Assembly (NCBI GenBank): GCA_030530685.1
Contig: JAUMUM010000016.1
Coordinates: 1-52,260, forward strand
Source: Actinomycetaceae bacterium
Lineage (GTDB): Bacteria > Actinomycetota > Actinomycetes > Actinomycetales > Actinomycetaceae
Direction: 5' to 3'
DNA length: 52,260 bases
Part shown: positions 1-7,509 of the stretch, in pieces
How positions within the stretch are numbered: position 1 is the stretch's first letter
How the letters are laid out: each line of letters begins with the position of its first letter
Notes under the pieces: model-generated
The model's input: the letters and a program-made list of their open reading frames with translations, nothing else
The model's database searches: none
What the model was told of the DNA's origin: nothing
Made by a program: the position numbers and the translations under genes

Positions 1-692
1 GCGTGATTCTCCTGGTTGTGCGTGAAGTCTTCGGCTGCCGGGGCCTCCGGTACGCCTTCGGCTGCCGGAGCTTCCGGCGTGGCCGATTGCAGGGCGGCAT
101 CGAAGGTGAAGAGCCGCTCGAGCGAATCCGTGACGGCTGCAATGGCCGCGGCGCGATCGCAGCCCGTGTAGCCGTCCTCCTCTGCGCGGCTCCACAGGTC
201 GAGCGCCGATCGGTTGATCATGCCCGCCACGTCGACGAGTGCGCGCACGCGCGGGTCGCTTTCCTCCAGGCGCAGACGCTGGGCGGCAAAGCACCTGATG
301 CGATCGGCGAAGATACGCACCCTTTCGTGCAGCACCGGATTCAGCTCCGGATTGTCCCGCAGCAGCACGGGCATCTTGGCGGCATATCGCTCGGCCCCCG
401 GAACGTTGGCGTAGGCGTCGGCGAGCAGGTCGCGCAGATCGTGCAACAGGTTGCCACCACCTGCCACGAAGCGCTCGACGGCCCGTTCGCTCGGGCTCGG
501 TATACCGCCGACGACGAGGTCGGCCTTCGTCGGGAAATAGTTGAAGACCGTCCGCCGCGAAACGCCGGCGCGCTGGGCGACGTCGTCAATGGTCATCGCC
601 GCGTAACCACGTTCGAGGGCGAGGTCGATGGCGGCAGTCCGGATGGCCACGCGCGTGCGCTGGGCGTTCTGGCTGCGGAGGTCGAGATTCAC
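1..692 (-). CDS. TetR/AcrR family transcriptional regulator (C-terminus cut by window edge)
   Basis: A DNA-binding repressor of the TetR family. The reading frame opens at a GTG (690-692) with NLDLRSQNAQRTRVAIRTAA, followed by a typical HTH segment containing MTIDDVAQRAGVSRRTVFNYFPTK-like sequence (residues about 32-55). The remaining helical part is the ligand-binding and dimer domain. The tail is Ala/Pro-rich, with a repeated EAPAAE motif, and no stop codon is met before base 1, so the protein continues outside the window. The GTG start was chosen because it sits just before the conserved Arg-rich helix. No Shine-Dalgarno sequence is visible; a TACCCT hexamer lies 7 nt upstream, consistent with a leaderless mRNA. 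A perfect palindrome just upstream is the likely autoregulatory operator. The ligand and target genes cannot be told from the sequence. Confidence 0.85.
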   Translation of the reverse strand, partial: MNLDLRSQNAQRTRVAIRTAAIDLALERGYAAMTIDDVAQRAGVSRRTVFNYFPTKADLVVGGIPSPSERAVERFVAGGGNLLHDLRDLLADAYANVPGAERYAAKMPVLLRDNPELNPVLHERVRIFADRIRCFAAQRLRLEESDPRVRALVDVAGMINRSALDLWSRAEEDGYTGCDRAAAIAAVTDSLERLFTFDAALQSATPEAPAAEGVPEAPAAEDFTHNQENH

Positions 693-710
693 GCAGAACA
701 GGGTACACTC

Positions 711-726
711 GGTGCAAATTTGCACC
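711..726. promoter_or_regulatory. Perfect 16-bp palindrome, likely TetR operator
   Basis: GGTGCAAATTTGCACC reads identically on both strands. It lies 18 bp upstream of the TetR start codon and just upstream of a possible -10 (TACCCT on the minus strand), where a bound dimer would block transcription. Assignment to this TetR protein is inference from position and symmetry. Confidence 0.6.
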
Positions 727-926
727 TAATGCAGAGCCAGTTAGGTCGGTCACCGGCATTGCCGCGGTGCCGATCCGGCGAGGTTCACGCGATCACCCCT
801 CGCTGCGGACACACCGATCGCGACCCCTGCCGTTGGCGTCCGTACCGGGCAGTACCAGCCGGAGGTCGCCCACGGGAGATCTCACCGATCGCGGGCTTCC
901 TCCAGCGATGGCACGCCAGCGGCCGG

Positions 927-1310
927 CTACGCGGAAAGGACCGCGCCGATGCTCGCCACGACGACGAGCCCTAGCCCGATCCAGGCCGCCAGGCCGAGCG
1001 ACTGCCCGAGGATCACGAGCCCGGCCAATGCCGCGACCGCCGGCGCCATGGCCATGAGGATCGAGAAGGTCGCGGCCGGCAGTCTGCGCAGCGCCAGCAT
1101 CTCCAGCGCATATGGCAGGGCCGAAGACAGCAGCGCGACGGCCGCACCAGCCAGCAGCACCGGCGGCTCGAAGAGGACCGTCCCGGCGGTTGTCAGGGCG
1201 ATGGGCGCGACCGCGAGGGCACCGATCGCCCTGCCGATCGGCAGGGCTGCCAGGCCACGGAAATGCTCACCGGCACGCCACACAACCACCACCGCCCTCT
1301 TCGCCACCAC
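927..1310 (-). pseudogene. EamA/RhtA-type transporter, C-terminal fragment
   Basis: About 127 residues match the second half of a DMT-superfamily (EamA, RhtA-like) exporter. Signature pieces are ALLSSALPYALEMLALRRLP, then FSILMAMAPAVAALAGLVILGQ and a final hydrophobic helix. Full-length proteins have about 290-300 residues and ten helices; here only the last four or five helices remain. Upstream in the same frame the sequence loses similarity and meets a stop near 1356. A GTG at 1308-1310 preceded by AGGAG could start a short product, so expression is possible, but I read it as a remnant. It converges away from the neighbouring hydrolase start, and the missing half is not present nearby. Confidence 0.6.
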
Positions 1311-1321
1311 TCGATCTCCTA

Positions 1322-1351
1322 TTACTACGAACCGTAGCGTTGTGTTATCAA
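1322..1351 (+). promoter_or_regulatory. Putative promoter for a leaderless hydrolase mRNA
   Basis: A weak -35 (TTACTA, 1322-1327) is followed after 18 bp by TATCAA (1346-1351). Six bases later comes the ATG at 1358, where transcription would be expected to begin. No ribosome binding site precedes the ATG. The -35 matches consensus poorly, so this is tentative. Confidence 0.35.
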
Positions 1352-1357
1352 TGTTTC

Positions 1358-2176
1358 ATGGCAGAACGCGAGAAGCTAACCGTCGACCGCGGAACGGGGC
1401 ACATTGCCATTGAGGTGTCCGGAAGCGGGCCGCTCGTTCTGTGCGTGCCGGGTATGGGCGAGTCGCAGGCCGCCTTCCGTCATCTCACCCCGGGGCTAAT
1501 CCAAGCCGGCTACCGCGTGGCGACCATGGACCTGCGCGGACACGGCGACAGCTCGGCCACCTTCGACTCCTACGACGACGAAGCCGCCGCCGGCGACGTC
1601 CTGGCCGCAATCGAGGCTCTCGGCCAGGCCTCAGCCGCCGTCGTCGGCAACTCCATGGGGGCGGCCGCAGCCGTCATCGCCGCGGACCGCGACCCAATGG
1701 CCGTTGCCCGGTTGATACTCATCGCTCCGGCGGTGCGCGACCACTCTTCGGCCGTTGGCCGCGCATTGACGCGCCTCGGCCTCATGCGCCCGTGGGGACC
1801 GGCCGTCTGGCGCCACTATTACAATCGCATTTTCGGCCAACCCCGGCCATCGGACCATGCCGAGCACGTCGCGCGCGCCCTCGCCCTGCTGAGCCGGCCG
1901 GGATACTGGACGGCATTCCAGGCGACGACGCGCACCTCGCATGCCCCAGCCGAGGCGGCGCTCGCGCGAGTCCGGGCGCGCAGCCTGGTCATCATGGGCG
2001 ACGCCGACCGGGATTTCCCCGATCCGGCAGAGGAAGCCGCATGGCTCGCCGAGGCGCTGGACTGCGAATATCACGTGATGGCCGGCGCAGGGCACTATCC
2101 AATGGCGGAGCGGCCCGAGGCCACGCTCGCCCTCGTCCTTCCCTTCCTCGCCGAAACGGACGACGCCCTCAGCTGA
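1358..2176 (+). CDS. Alpha/beta hydrolase
   Basis: A 272-residue protein of the alpha/beta-hydrolase fold, probably a cytoplasmic esterase-like enzyme of unknown substrate. The oxyanion-hole region is LVLCVPGMGES (about residues 25-35), followed by VATMDLRGHGDS. The nucleophile elbow is VVGNSMGA (Ser in GNSMG, about residue 100). The acid residue is probably in MGDADRDFPDP, and the histidine in AGAGHYPMAERPE near the C-terminus, so the triad looks complete. The frame stays open upstream to 1112, but homology begins at the ATG at 1358, which fits a leaderless transcript. Length is normal for the family. It stands alone, with a divergent transporter remnant upstream and a 329-bp gap downstream. 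Confidence 0.85.
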   Translation: MAEREKLTVDRGTGHIAIEVSGSGPLVLCVPGMGESQAAFRHLTPGLIQAGYRVATMDLRGHGDSSATFDSYDDEAAAGDVLAAIEALGQASAAVVGNSMGAAAAVIAADRDPMAVARLILIAPAVRDHSSAVGRALTRLGLMRPWGPAVWRHYYNRIFGQPRPSDHAEHVARALALLSRPGYWTAFQATTRTSHAPAEAALARVRARSLVIMGDADRDFPDPAEEAAWLAEALDCEYHVMAGAGHYPMAERPEATLALVLPFLAETDDALS

Positions 2177-2505
2177 CATTCCGCATCGCCCTGCCCGGGC
2201 CGCGTCGACTCGCGCCGCTTCACGCGCGCACAGCCTGCGGCAGCCCGCGCCGCTCCCAACAGTTACCGCTCCAACCACGCGAGCGGGCAGCCCGGACACC
2301 CCAGGTCAGGTCGCGGTCGGTGCCGGTCGTCACGATCCGTGCCCACGCACAAGCGGGCACCCCGCCCCACATCCGCCAATAATTGACCGTGGCGCAAGTC
2401 TCACTCGTCGTGGCACCATTGAATATAGTCCAGTCCCCTCGCCACGAAAAATCCTTACTGCAAGAAGATTCCTCTAAACGATCAACACGATACGGCAGGC
2501 TGAAC
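2177..2505. other. Intergenic region, no gene recognised
   Basis: This 329-bp stretch separates the hydrolase from the lactate dehydrogenase type gene. The first half is GC-rich; the last 130 bp are more AT-rich and should hold the downstream promoter. A TATAGT hexamer at 2424-2429 is a candidate -10 without a good -35. I see no RNA gene and no convincing terminator. Confidence 0.4.
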
Positions 2506-3771
2506 ATGGTAAAAAGGCAGGTTCCCAATCCCCGCGAAATCTTCGAGCTCATGCAATTCCGCAAGCCGGAGCTCAACGCATGCAAGCGCCGCCTCGATCG
2601 CGCGCTGACCATCTACGACCTCCGCAAGATCGCCAAGCGCCGCACGCCGAAGGCCGCCTTCGACTACACGGACGGCTCGGCCGAAGGCGAGCTCTCGCTG
2701 GCTCGCGCACGCCGGGCATTCGAGGATGTCGAGTTCCACCCGTCTATTTTGCGCGACGTTTCCGAGGTCGACACCTCAACGCAGATCTTCGGCGGTCAGT
2801 CGGCATTCCCCTTCGGCATCGCGCCCACTGGCTTCACCCGCCTCATGCAGACCGAGGGCGAGGTGGCCGGCGCCTCGGCGGCCGGCGCCGCGGGCATTCC
2901 CTTCACGCTGTCGACACTCGGCACCACCTCCATTGAGGACGTCAAGGCCGCGAACCCCCACGGGCGCAACTGGTTCCAGCTCTACGTCATGCGCAAGCGC
3001 GAGATCTCCTACGACCTCGTCCGGCGCGCGGAAAAGGCCGGCTTCGACACTCTCATGTTCACCGTCGACACGCCGGTTGCGGGCGCCCGCCTGCGCGACA
3101 AGCGCAACGGTTTCTCGATCCCGCCGGCAATCACGGCCGGCACAGTCCTCGACGCCAGCATCCGCCCCTGGTGGTGGTGGGACTTCCTGACGACGCCCAA
3201 GCTCGAGTTCGCCTCCCTGTCCTCGACGGGCGGAACGGTGGCCGAGCTTCTGGATTCGGCGATGGATCCGACGATTTCCTTCGAGGACCTCGACATCATC
3301 CGCAGCATGTGGAACGGCAAGATCGCCGTCAAGGGCGTGCAGACCGTGGAGGACGCTCGGATCCTCACGGACCTCGGCGTCGATGGCATCATCCTGTCCA
3401 ACCACGGCGGGCGCCAGCTCGACCGCGCGCCCATCCCCTTCCACCTCCTGCCCGAGGTCGTCAAGGAAGTGGGCAACGAGGTCGACGTCGTCCTCGACAC
3501 CGGCATCATGAACGGGGCCGACATCGTCGCCTCCATCGCCATGGGGGCCAAGTTCACGCTCGTCGGCCGCGCCTACCTCTACGGGCTCATGGCCGGCGGC
3601 CGCGAGGGTGTGGACAAGACGATCGAGATCCTCACCGACCAGATCGTGCGCACGATGAAGCTCCTCGAGGTGCCGACGGTCGCCGAGCTCGAGCCACGGC
3701 ACGTCACCCAGCTCGAGCGGCTCATCCCGCGCGCGAAGAACGGCTCCTTCCAGCCCGACGCGGCGGGGTGA
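2506..3771 (+). CDS. lldD: FMN-dependent alpha-hydroxy acid dehydrogenase (L-lactate dehydrogenase type)
   Basis: A 421-residue enzyme of the FMN-dependent alpha-hydroxy acid oxidase/dehydrogenase family. Most likely it oxidises L-lactate to pyruvate and passes electrons to the quinone pool. Family landmarks in order are: [13 protein letters not shown] near the N-terminus; [14 protein letters not shown], the FMN-binding strand; [42 protein letters not shown]; the catalytic histidine in [14 protein letters not shown]; then [21 protein letters not shown] and [10 protein letters not shown] for the FMN phosphate. The ATG at 2506 gives the usual length; the frame stays open to 2383, but upstream residues look unlike the family. 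Substrate could also be another 2-hydroxy acid. No lactate permease or lldR-type regulator is adjacent. Confidence 0.88.
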   Translation: MVKRQVPNPREIFELMQFRKPELNACKRRLDRALTIYDLRKIAKRRTPKAAFDYTDGSAEGELSLARARRAFEDVEFHPSILRDVSEVDTSTQIFGGQSAFPFGIAPTGFTRLMQTEGEVAGASAAGAAGIPFTLSTLGTTSIEDVKAANPHGRNWFQLYVMRKREISYDLVRRAEKAGFDTLMFTVDTPVAGARLRDKRNGFSIPPAITAGTVLDASIRPWWWWDFLTTPKLEFASLSSTGGTVAELLDSAMDPTISFEDLDIIRSMWNGKIAVKGVQTVEDARILTDLGVDGIILSNHGGRQLDRAPIPFHLLPEVVKEVGNEVDVVLDTGIMNGADIVASIAMGAKFTLVGRAYLYGLMAGGREGVDKTIEILTDQIVRTMKLLEVPTVAELEPRHVTQLERLIPRAKNGSFQPDAAG

Positions 3772-3785
3772 GGGCCAGGCGATTC

Positions 3786-3831
3786 GGCGGGTGGCGACGG
3801 GCCCGAGTGCTCGGGCTATAGGCCACCCGCC
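3786..3831 (+). terminator. Nested inverted repeat after the lldD-type gene
   Basis: GGCGGGTGGC (3786-3795) pairs with GCCACCCGCC (3822-3831), and inside it GCCCGAG (3801-3807) pairs with CTCGGGC (3810-3816). It lies 14 bp after the stop codon. There is no T-tract, so it is either a non-canonical terminator or an mRNA 3'-end stabiliser. Confidence 0.45.
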
Positions 3832-3923
3832 CGACGGCGGAGGCAGGCCCGGGGCTTCGGCCGCTATCTGGCAGGTGATGGTGGCCGAAGCCCCTCCTTC
3901 GCGATGGCAGGCTTCGCTGGATA

Positions 3924-3956
3924 GGCTGGGCCTCGCTCTTCATGCCAGGCCCAGCC
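3924..3956. repeat. Inverted repeat between convergent genes
   Basis: GGCTGGGCCT (3924-3933) and AGGCCCAGCC (3947-3956) are exact complements separated by 13 nt. They lie in the 302-bp gap between the converging lldD-type and marR genes and may end transcription from the MarR side. No other feature is visible in that gap apart from this and the upstream hairpin. Confidence 0.4.
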
Positions 3957-4073
3957 AGTTGGGCCAGTCACCGCCGGTCGCACCGGGCACCACAAACATG
4001 GCAGGGCAGGCCTCTTTCCGCCGGGACTGGCCTCCTTCGGCACAACCACGTCCTTCGGCAGGGCCACCGTCGG

Positions 4074-4511
4074 CTAGCGTCCGGCGCGCTCGACGACCTC
4101 GCGCAGTTGGACGAGGCGCGCGGTGAGGGCGGCGAGCTCGGCGTCGTCAATGTCGCCAAGAACGTCGTCGAGCGCGCGGTCGAATACGGCCTCGGCCTCG
4201 CGCAGGCCCCGCTCCCCCGACTCGGTCAGGACAATGAGGCTGCTGCGCCGGTCGTCGGGATTGGGCACGCGCTGGACGAAGCCGTCGGCGGCAAGACGGT
4301 CCGTGAGCCGACTCGCCGCGCCGACGGTCACCCCGAGCCGGGAGGCGATGTCCTGGACGCGCGCGGCCTGCCCCGAGCCGACGACCCGCAGGTAGGACAG
4401 TCGCGCGGCACGCAGAGTTCCGGCCGCGGCCAGTCGGCGGTCGACGGCGTCCCACAGGGCGGCCTCGTGCGCAACGAGGGTCCCAAAGTAATCGCGGCGA
4501 CGTGCAGACAC
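4074..4511 (-). CDS. MarR family transcriptional regulator
   Basis: A 145-residue winged-helix regulator. The sequence shows the MarR plan: N-terminal helix (YFGTLVAHEAALWDAVDRRL), recognition region QDIASRLGVTVGAASRLTDRL (about residues 50-72), the wing with FVQRVPNPDDRRSSLIVLTESG (about 75-97, the family's DxRxxxxxLT signature), and a long C-terminal dimerisation helix. The GTG start at 4509-4511 is preceded by GGGAGC and gives the standard length; the frame remains open further upstream, but that part is not MarR-like. It lies next to a broken amine oxidase gene on the same strand, which may once have been its target. The ligand is unknown. Confidence 0.85.
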   Translation of the reverse strand: MSARRRDYFGTLVAHEAALWDAVDRRLAAAGTLRAARLSYLRVVGSGQAARVQDIASRLGVTVGAASRLTDRLAADGFVQRVPNPDDRRSSLIVLTESGERGLREAEAVFDRALDDVLGDIDDAELAALTARLVQLREVVERAGR

Positions 4512-4654
4512 GCTCCCATGGTACCCGGACGGCGATGCGGCCCGTGGCGTGCGCCCGCGCGCATCCCCAACAGGAGGACACTTGCCCGCAAACTGGCCGG
4601 CCGGCTCGGGTACTCCGCACACCGCGGCATCCCGGGCGCCAATTGCCGTCACCC

Positions 4655-5098
4655 CTACCTTTGCCGCCCGACGACGAGATCGGCGGCCCACCGCCCCGTG
4701 AAGGCCGCCGAATCCGTCCACGGCCACCCGATCGAATCGCCCGCGAGGATGATGCGCCTACCTTCGGCGTGCCGCCGGTACGCCGCGATCCGGCCGATCC
4801 GAACGGGAGGGCTGGCCGGCATCGCGTGGGGTATGCGAACGACGGCGGCGCTCTCGTCCTGCGCGATCAGCGCATCTTCGAGGCCGGGCTGCTCGGCCAA
4901 TTCGGGAATGATGCAGTAAGCGTCCGTGACGAAGTTGGCGCCGGCTTCCATCACGCAATCGTTGAACTCGCGGGTGTGGACGCGGCCGCCCACGCGGTGC
5001 GAGCCTTCGAGCACGGCGACCTTCGCGCCCGCACGCTGGAGGGTCCAGGCCGCTGTCAGCCCGCTGATGCCCGCCCCGACAACGATGACGTCGAACAT
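4655..5098 (-). pseudogene. FAD-dependent amine oxidase with a large in-frame internal deletion
   Basis: The first 85-90 residues are a good flavin amine oxidase N-terminus: DVIVVGAGISGLTAAWTLQR (Rossmann dinucleotide fold), LEGSHRVGGRVHT and MEAGANFVTDAYCIIPEL. After PHAMPASPPVRIGRIAAYRRH the sequence jumps straight to a typical C-terminal flavin-binding segment, RRIILAGDSIGWPWTDSAAF followed by GRWAADLVVG. Family members have about 430-500 residues; this one has 147, so roughly two thirds (the substrate-binding domain) is missing while the frame is intact. A strong RBS (GGAAGGAAAG) still precedes the ATG at 5096-5098. A functional enzyme is unlikely. Confidence 0.75.
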
Positions 5099-5356
5099 CT
5101 CTTTCCTTCCCACCGGAGCCGAACGCCGCGCAGGCCGATAGCGCCGTCCAAGTCTCGCTACGGCCGATCCGAACCGCCGACCGTCCGGCGCGCATGCGGG
5201 CATGCGGGCATGCGTCATCGCACCCGGCACGCCGCGAAACCTCCCCATCGTGATCGCGCGGCCCGGCACCTATAGAATCTTGAACAGGACTTCGAATGAT
5301 AGCTTCACCGCAACATCACGGCAAGACATCACGGCAATCTCGACCAAAGGAATATC

Positions 5357-5707
5357 ATGGCGATCCGTCCGCATCTGGTAACTTTCAGCGTCCCCGTGGA
5401 CGACCTCAGCGCCGCAGCCGATTTCTACCGGCAACTGCTCGGCAAGGAGCCGGTCGAACCCACCCCCGGCAAGCTCGAGTTCGAGCTCGTCAATGGTGCG
5501 TGGCTCCAGTTGAACGGTGACCCTGCAGAAGACGGCAAGCCCGCGCGCGTCTTGCTCAGCGTGGACGACATCGAATCGGCCGTGGCCGACGCCAAGGAAT
5601 CCGGGGCTGAGGTCGGCGACATCGAGTCGTTCGCGGACCTGCTCGCGTGGGCCGAGGGGACCGGGCCCGGTGGCCAGCGCTTCTCGCTCATCGCTGTCAA
5701 GCGCTGA
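5357..5707 (+). CDS. VOC (glyoxalase/bleomycin resistance fold) family protein
   Basis: A 116-residue single-module VOC protein. It opens with LVTFSVPVDDLSAAADFYRQ followed by LLG, the usual first beta-alpha unit, then KLEFELVNGAWLQLNGDP and VLLSVDDIESAVADAKESGAEV, and ends with PGGQRFSLIAVK. VOC proteins may be metal-dependent lyases, dioxygenases or antibiotic-binding proteins; the substrate cannot be named here, and the usual first metal-ligand histidine position is not clear. AAAGGA lies 5 nt upstream of the ATG. It precedes an NAD(P)-binding protein on the same strand with a 92-bp gap, so co-transcription is possible. Confidence 0.78.
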   Translation: MAIRPHLVTFSVPVDDLSAAADFYRQLLGKEPVEPTPGKLEFELVNGAWLQLNGDPAEDGKPARVLLSVDDIESAVADAKESGAEVGDIESFADLLAWAEGTGPGGQRFSLIAVKR

Positions 5708-5799
5708 AGGTCTCTGCGCCCACCCGGCGATCTCACGAGTCGGCACGATCGGTGGCAAACGGTGTAGCCTCGACAGACGACGTAGAACGGAGTCGCATC

Positions 5800-6471
5800 A
5801 TGAAAGTACTCGTACTCGGAGCCACCGGCCGTTCTGGCTCGGCCACCCTCGCCCACCTGTCGGGCCAAGTGGAGACGATCGCGGCGCTTCGCGCCGAAGC
5901 GGACATCGAACGCCTTCCCGAACACCTGCGCGGCCTACCGACGGCACTCGTCGACCTGAACGACCCCGACACTCTTCGCAAGGCCGCCAGGGGCGTCGAC
6001 GTCATCGTCAATGCCATACGCCTGCGCGGGGACATTCGCAGCACCGAACTCGTTGACCTTCACCGCACTATCTTCGGTGCCGCTGAGGGCCCATCGGCAT
6101 CGGTGCCGGGCGGCCCCCTCATTGTCACGGTCGGCGGCGCCGGGGCACTCTTCCAGAGCGACGGCACCCGCTTCTGGCAGAGTTTGAGCTTCCCTTCCCG
6201 CGCACTGCCGCGCGGACGCGCCCAGGCAAACCTGCGCGACTACCTGGAAGCCGGGTATGCCGGCGATCGCTGGGCCTACCTCATCCCGCCGCCAGCCTTC
6301 TATCCCGACGGTCCGGCCACGGGCGTCTACCGTCTCCTCCATCCTGGCGACGACGAACCGGCTTTCGCCCGCAGCGAGATCAGCTACTCGGACTTCGCGC
6401 TCGCCGTCGCCGATGCCGCGCTGGTCGGCCGCACGGGGACCAGGCTCGTGGCAGGAGCCGCCTGGCAGTAG
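5800..6471 (+). CDS. NAD(P)-binding Rossmann protein (atypical SDR, NAD(P)H-binding family)
   Basis: A 223-residue protein beginning MKVLVLGATGRSGSATLAHL, which holds the glycine-rich GxxGxxG dinucleotide motif of atypical short-chain dehydrogenases. It continues with a conserved DLNDPDTLRKAARGVDVIVNA strand-turn. Later segments LIVTVGGAGALF and WAYLIPPPAFYPDG match YwnB/YesF-like NAD(P)H-binding proteins. There is no SDR Tyr-x-x-x-Lys pair, so it may bind the cofactor without classical dehydrogenase activity. The ATG at 5800 has a GGAG 8 nt upstream and starts exactly at the first beta strand. It sits between the VOC gene and hemQ; no functional link is evident. Confidence 0.8.
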   Translation: MKVLVLGATGRSGSATLAHLSGQVETIAALRAEADIERLPEHLRGLPTALVDLNDPDTLRKAARGVDVIVNAIRLRGDIRSTELVDLHRTIFGAAEGPSASVPGGPLIVTVGGAGALFQSDGTRFWQSLSFPSRALPRGRAQANLRDYLEAGYAGDRWAYLIPPPAFYPDGPATGVYRLLHPGDDEPAFARSEISYSDFALAVADAALVGRTGTRLVAGAAWQ

Positions 6472-6571
6472 ACAGTCCACCCCGAGGCGCGGCTCGACCA
6501 TCCCCGTGCGCGCCCCGGCACCACGAAACAGCGCGCCAATACCATCCCGTCAAGGAATCGAAAGGAAACCC

Positions 6572-7285
6572 ATGGCTCATCCCGAAGCCCACCAAGCCCC
6601 CGTCGACCCGCGCGACACACCGATCCCGGCCGAGGAGGTCAACGCCGAGCCGCGCTACCTCATGTACTCGGTCTTCCGCACGACGGGCCAGGTATTCGAG
6701 GCCGACGCCGCGGCAGCCGAGGCCGCCGTGCTCGAAGCCGGCGTGACGATCCGCGGCTGGTACGACATCGGAGGCTTCCGCGCCAACGCCGACCTCATGC
6801 TGTGGACGCTCGCCAATGGCCCGGAGCAGCTGCAGGCCGCCTACCACGCCCTGCGCGCCTCAGCCCTAGGGCGCGACCTGGAGCCGGTGTGGTCGTGCGT
6901 CGGCATCCACCGCCCCGCCGAGTTCAACGCCCGGCACACGCCGGCCTGCTTCTCCGGCGTCGCGCCGCGCCCGTGGGTGTGCGTCTACCCCTTCGTGCGC
7001 AGCTACGACTGGTACTACATGGACGACGAAAAGCGCTCGCGCATTCTCGCCGAGCACGGCCGCTCGGGACGCGAGTACCCGGACGTCAAGGGCTCGACGA
7101 CGTCGGCCTTCGCGCTCAACGACTACGAGTGGCTGCTCGCCTTCGAGGCCGATGAGCTGCACCGCCTGACCGACGCCATGCGCCACCAGCGCAACCTCGA
7201 GGCGCGCCTGCACGTGCGCGAGGAAATCCCGTTCTTCACCGGGCCGCGCGTCGAGCTGGCGCAGTGGGCGCAGCGCCAGCCTTGA
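6572..7285 (+). CDS. hemQ: HemQ, coproheme decarboxylase (hydrogen peroxide-dependent heme synthase)
   Basis: The last enzyme of the coproporphyrin-dependent heme pathway of Gram-positive bacteria; it oxidatively decarboxylates coproheme III to heme b in the cytoplasm. The 237-residue protein has the chlorite dismutase/HemQ fold: RYLMYSVFRTTGQVF near the N-terminus, VCVYPFVRSYDWYYMDDEKR with the conserved Tyr of the catalytic loop, ILAEHGRSGREYPDVKGSTT, and a C-terminal RNLEARLHVREEIPFFTGPR segment where the conserved His is the expected proximal heme ligand. AAAGGAAAC precedes the ATG at 6572. No other heme biosynthesis gene lies in the window. The final codons belong to a short sequence repeated further downstream. 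Confidence 0.93.
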   Translation: MAHPEAHQAPVDPRDTPIPAEEVNAEPRYLMYSVFRTTGQVFEADAAAAEAAVLEAGVTIRGWYDIGGFRANADLMLWTLANGPEQLQAAYHALRASALGRDLEPVWSCVGIHRPAEFNARHTPACFSGVAPRPWVCVYPFVRSYDWYYMDDEKRSRILAEHGRSGREYPDVKGSTTSAFALNDYEWLLAFEADELHRLTDAMRHQRNLEARLHVREEIPFFTGPRVELAQWAQRQP

Positions 7286-7404
7286 GGCAGCGGCGGCCTT
7301 GGGGCGCGGCGCCAGCCCTGAGGAGGCCGAACAACTCCGGTACGTTTAGCACCCGGTGCTGCTCGGACGCCCGGGGTCAAGCGCCAACCTTGAGGCAGCC
7401 GCGG
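7273..7404 (+). repeat. Three diverged copies of the hemQ 3'-end sequence
   Basis: A roughly 24-bp unit starting GCGCCAGCCTTGAGGCAG covers the hemQ stop codon (7273-7296). It recurs at 7309-7329 (GCGCCAGCCCTGAGGAGG) and 7381-7404 (GCGCCAACCTTGAGGCAG); the first and third copies differ at only two positions. This looks like local duplication after the stop codon. Confidence 0.5.
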
Positions 7405-7449
7405 TCCGCAAAAGCCGGGCGCACATACGTGAATACCGACCGGTCCAAG

Positions 7450-7491
7450 GCCGCCCGGCCTGTCCGCTGCCGTGTGGACAGGCCGGGCGGC
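7450..7491 (+). terminator. Perfect 16-bp stem hairpin between hemQ and lplA
   Basis: GCCGCCCGGCCTGTCC (7450-7465) pairs exactly with 7476-7491 across a 10-nt loop. No T-tract follows, but the stem is long and GC-rich. It could end the hemQ transcript; its right arm also contains the likely lplA -35 element, so it may act on both. Confidence 0.5.
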
Positions 7492-7503
7492 TCTCCCTAT
7501 GCT
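7475..7503 (+). promoter_or_regulatory. Promoter of a probably leaderless lplA transcript
   Basis: TGGACA (7475-7480) and TATGCT (7498-7503) are separated by 17 bp. Six bases follow before the ATG at 7510, so transcription should begin at or next to the A of the start codon. No ribosome binding site is present. Confidence 0.55.
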
Positions 7504-7509
7504 CATCAC

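Noticed and set aside
3-974. A 323-residue plus-strand frame at the window start.
   Set aside because: It is antisense to the tetR gene, whose HTH motifs are clear on the minus strand.
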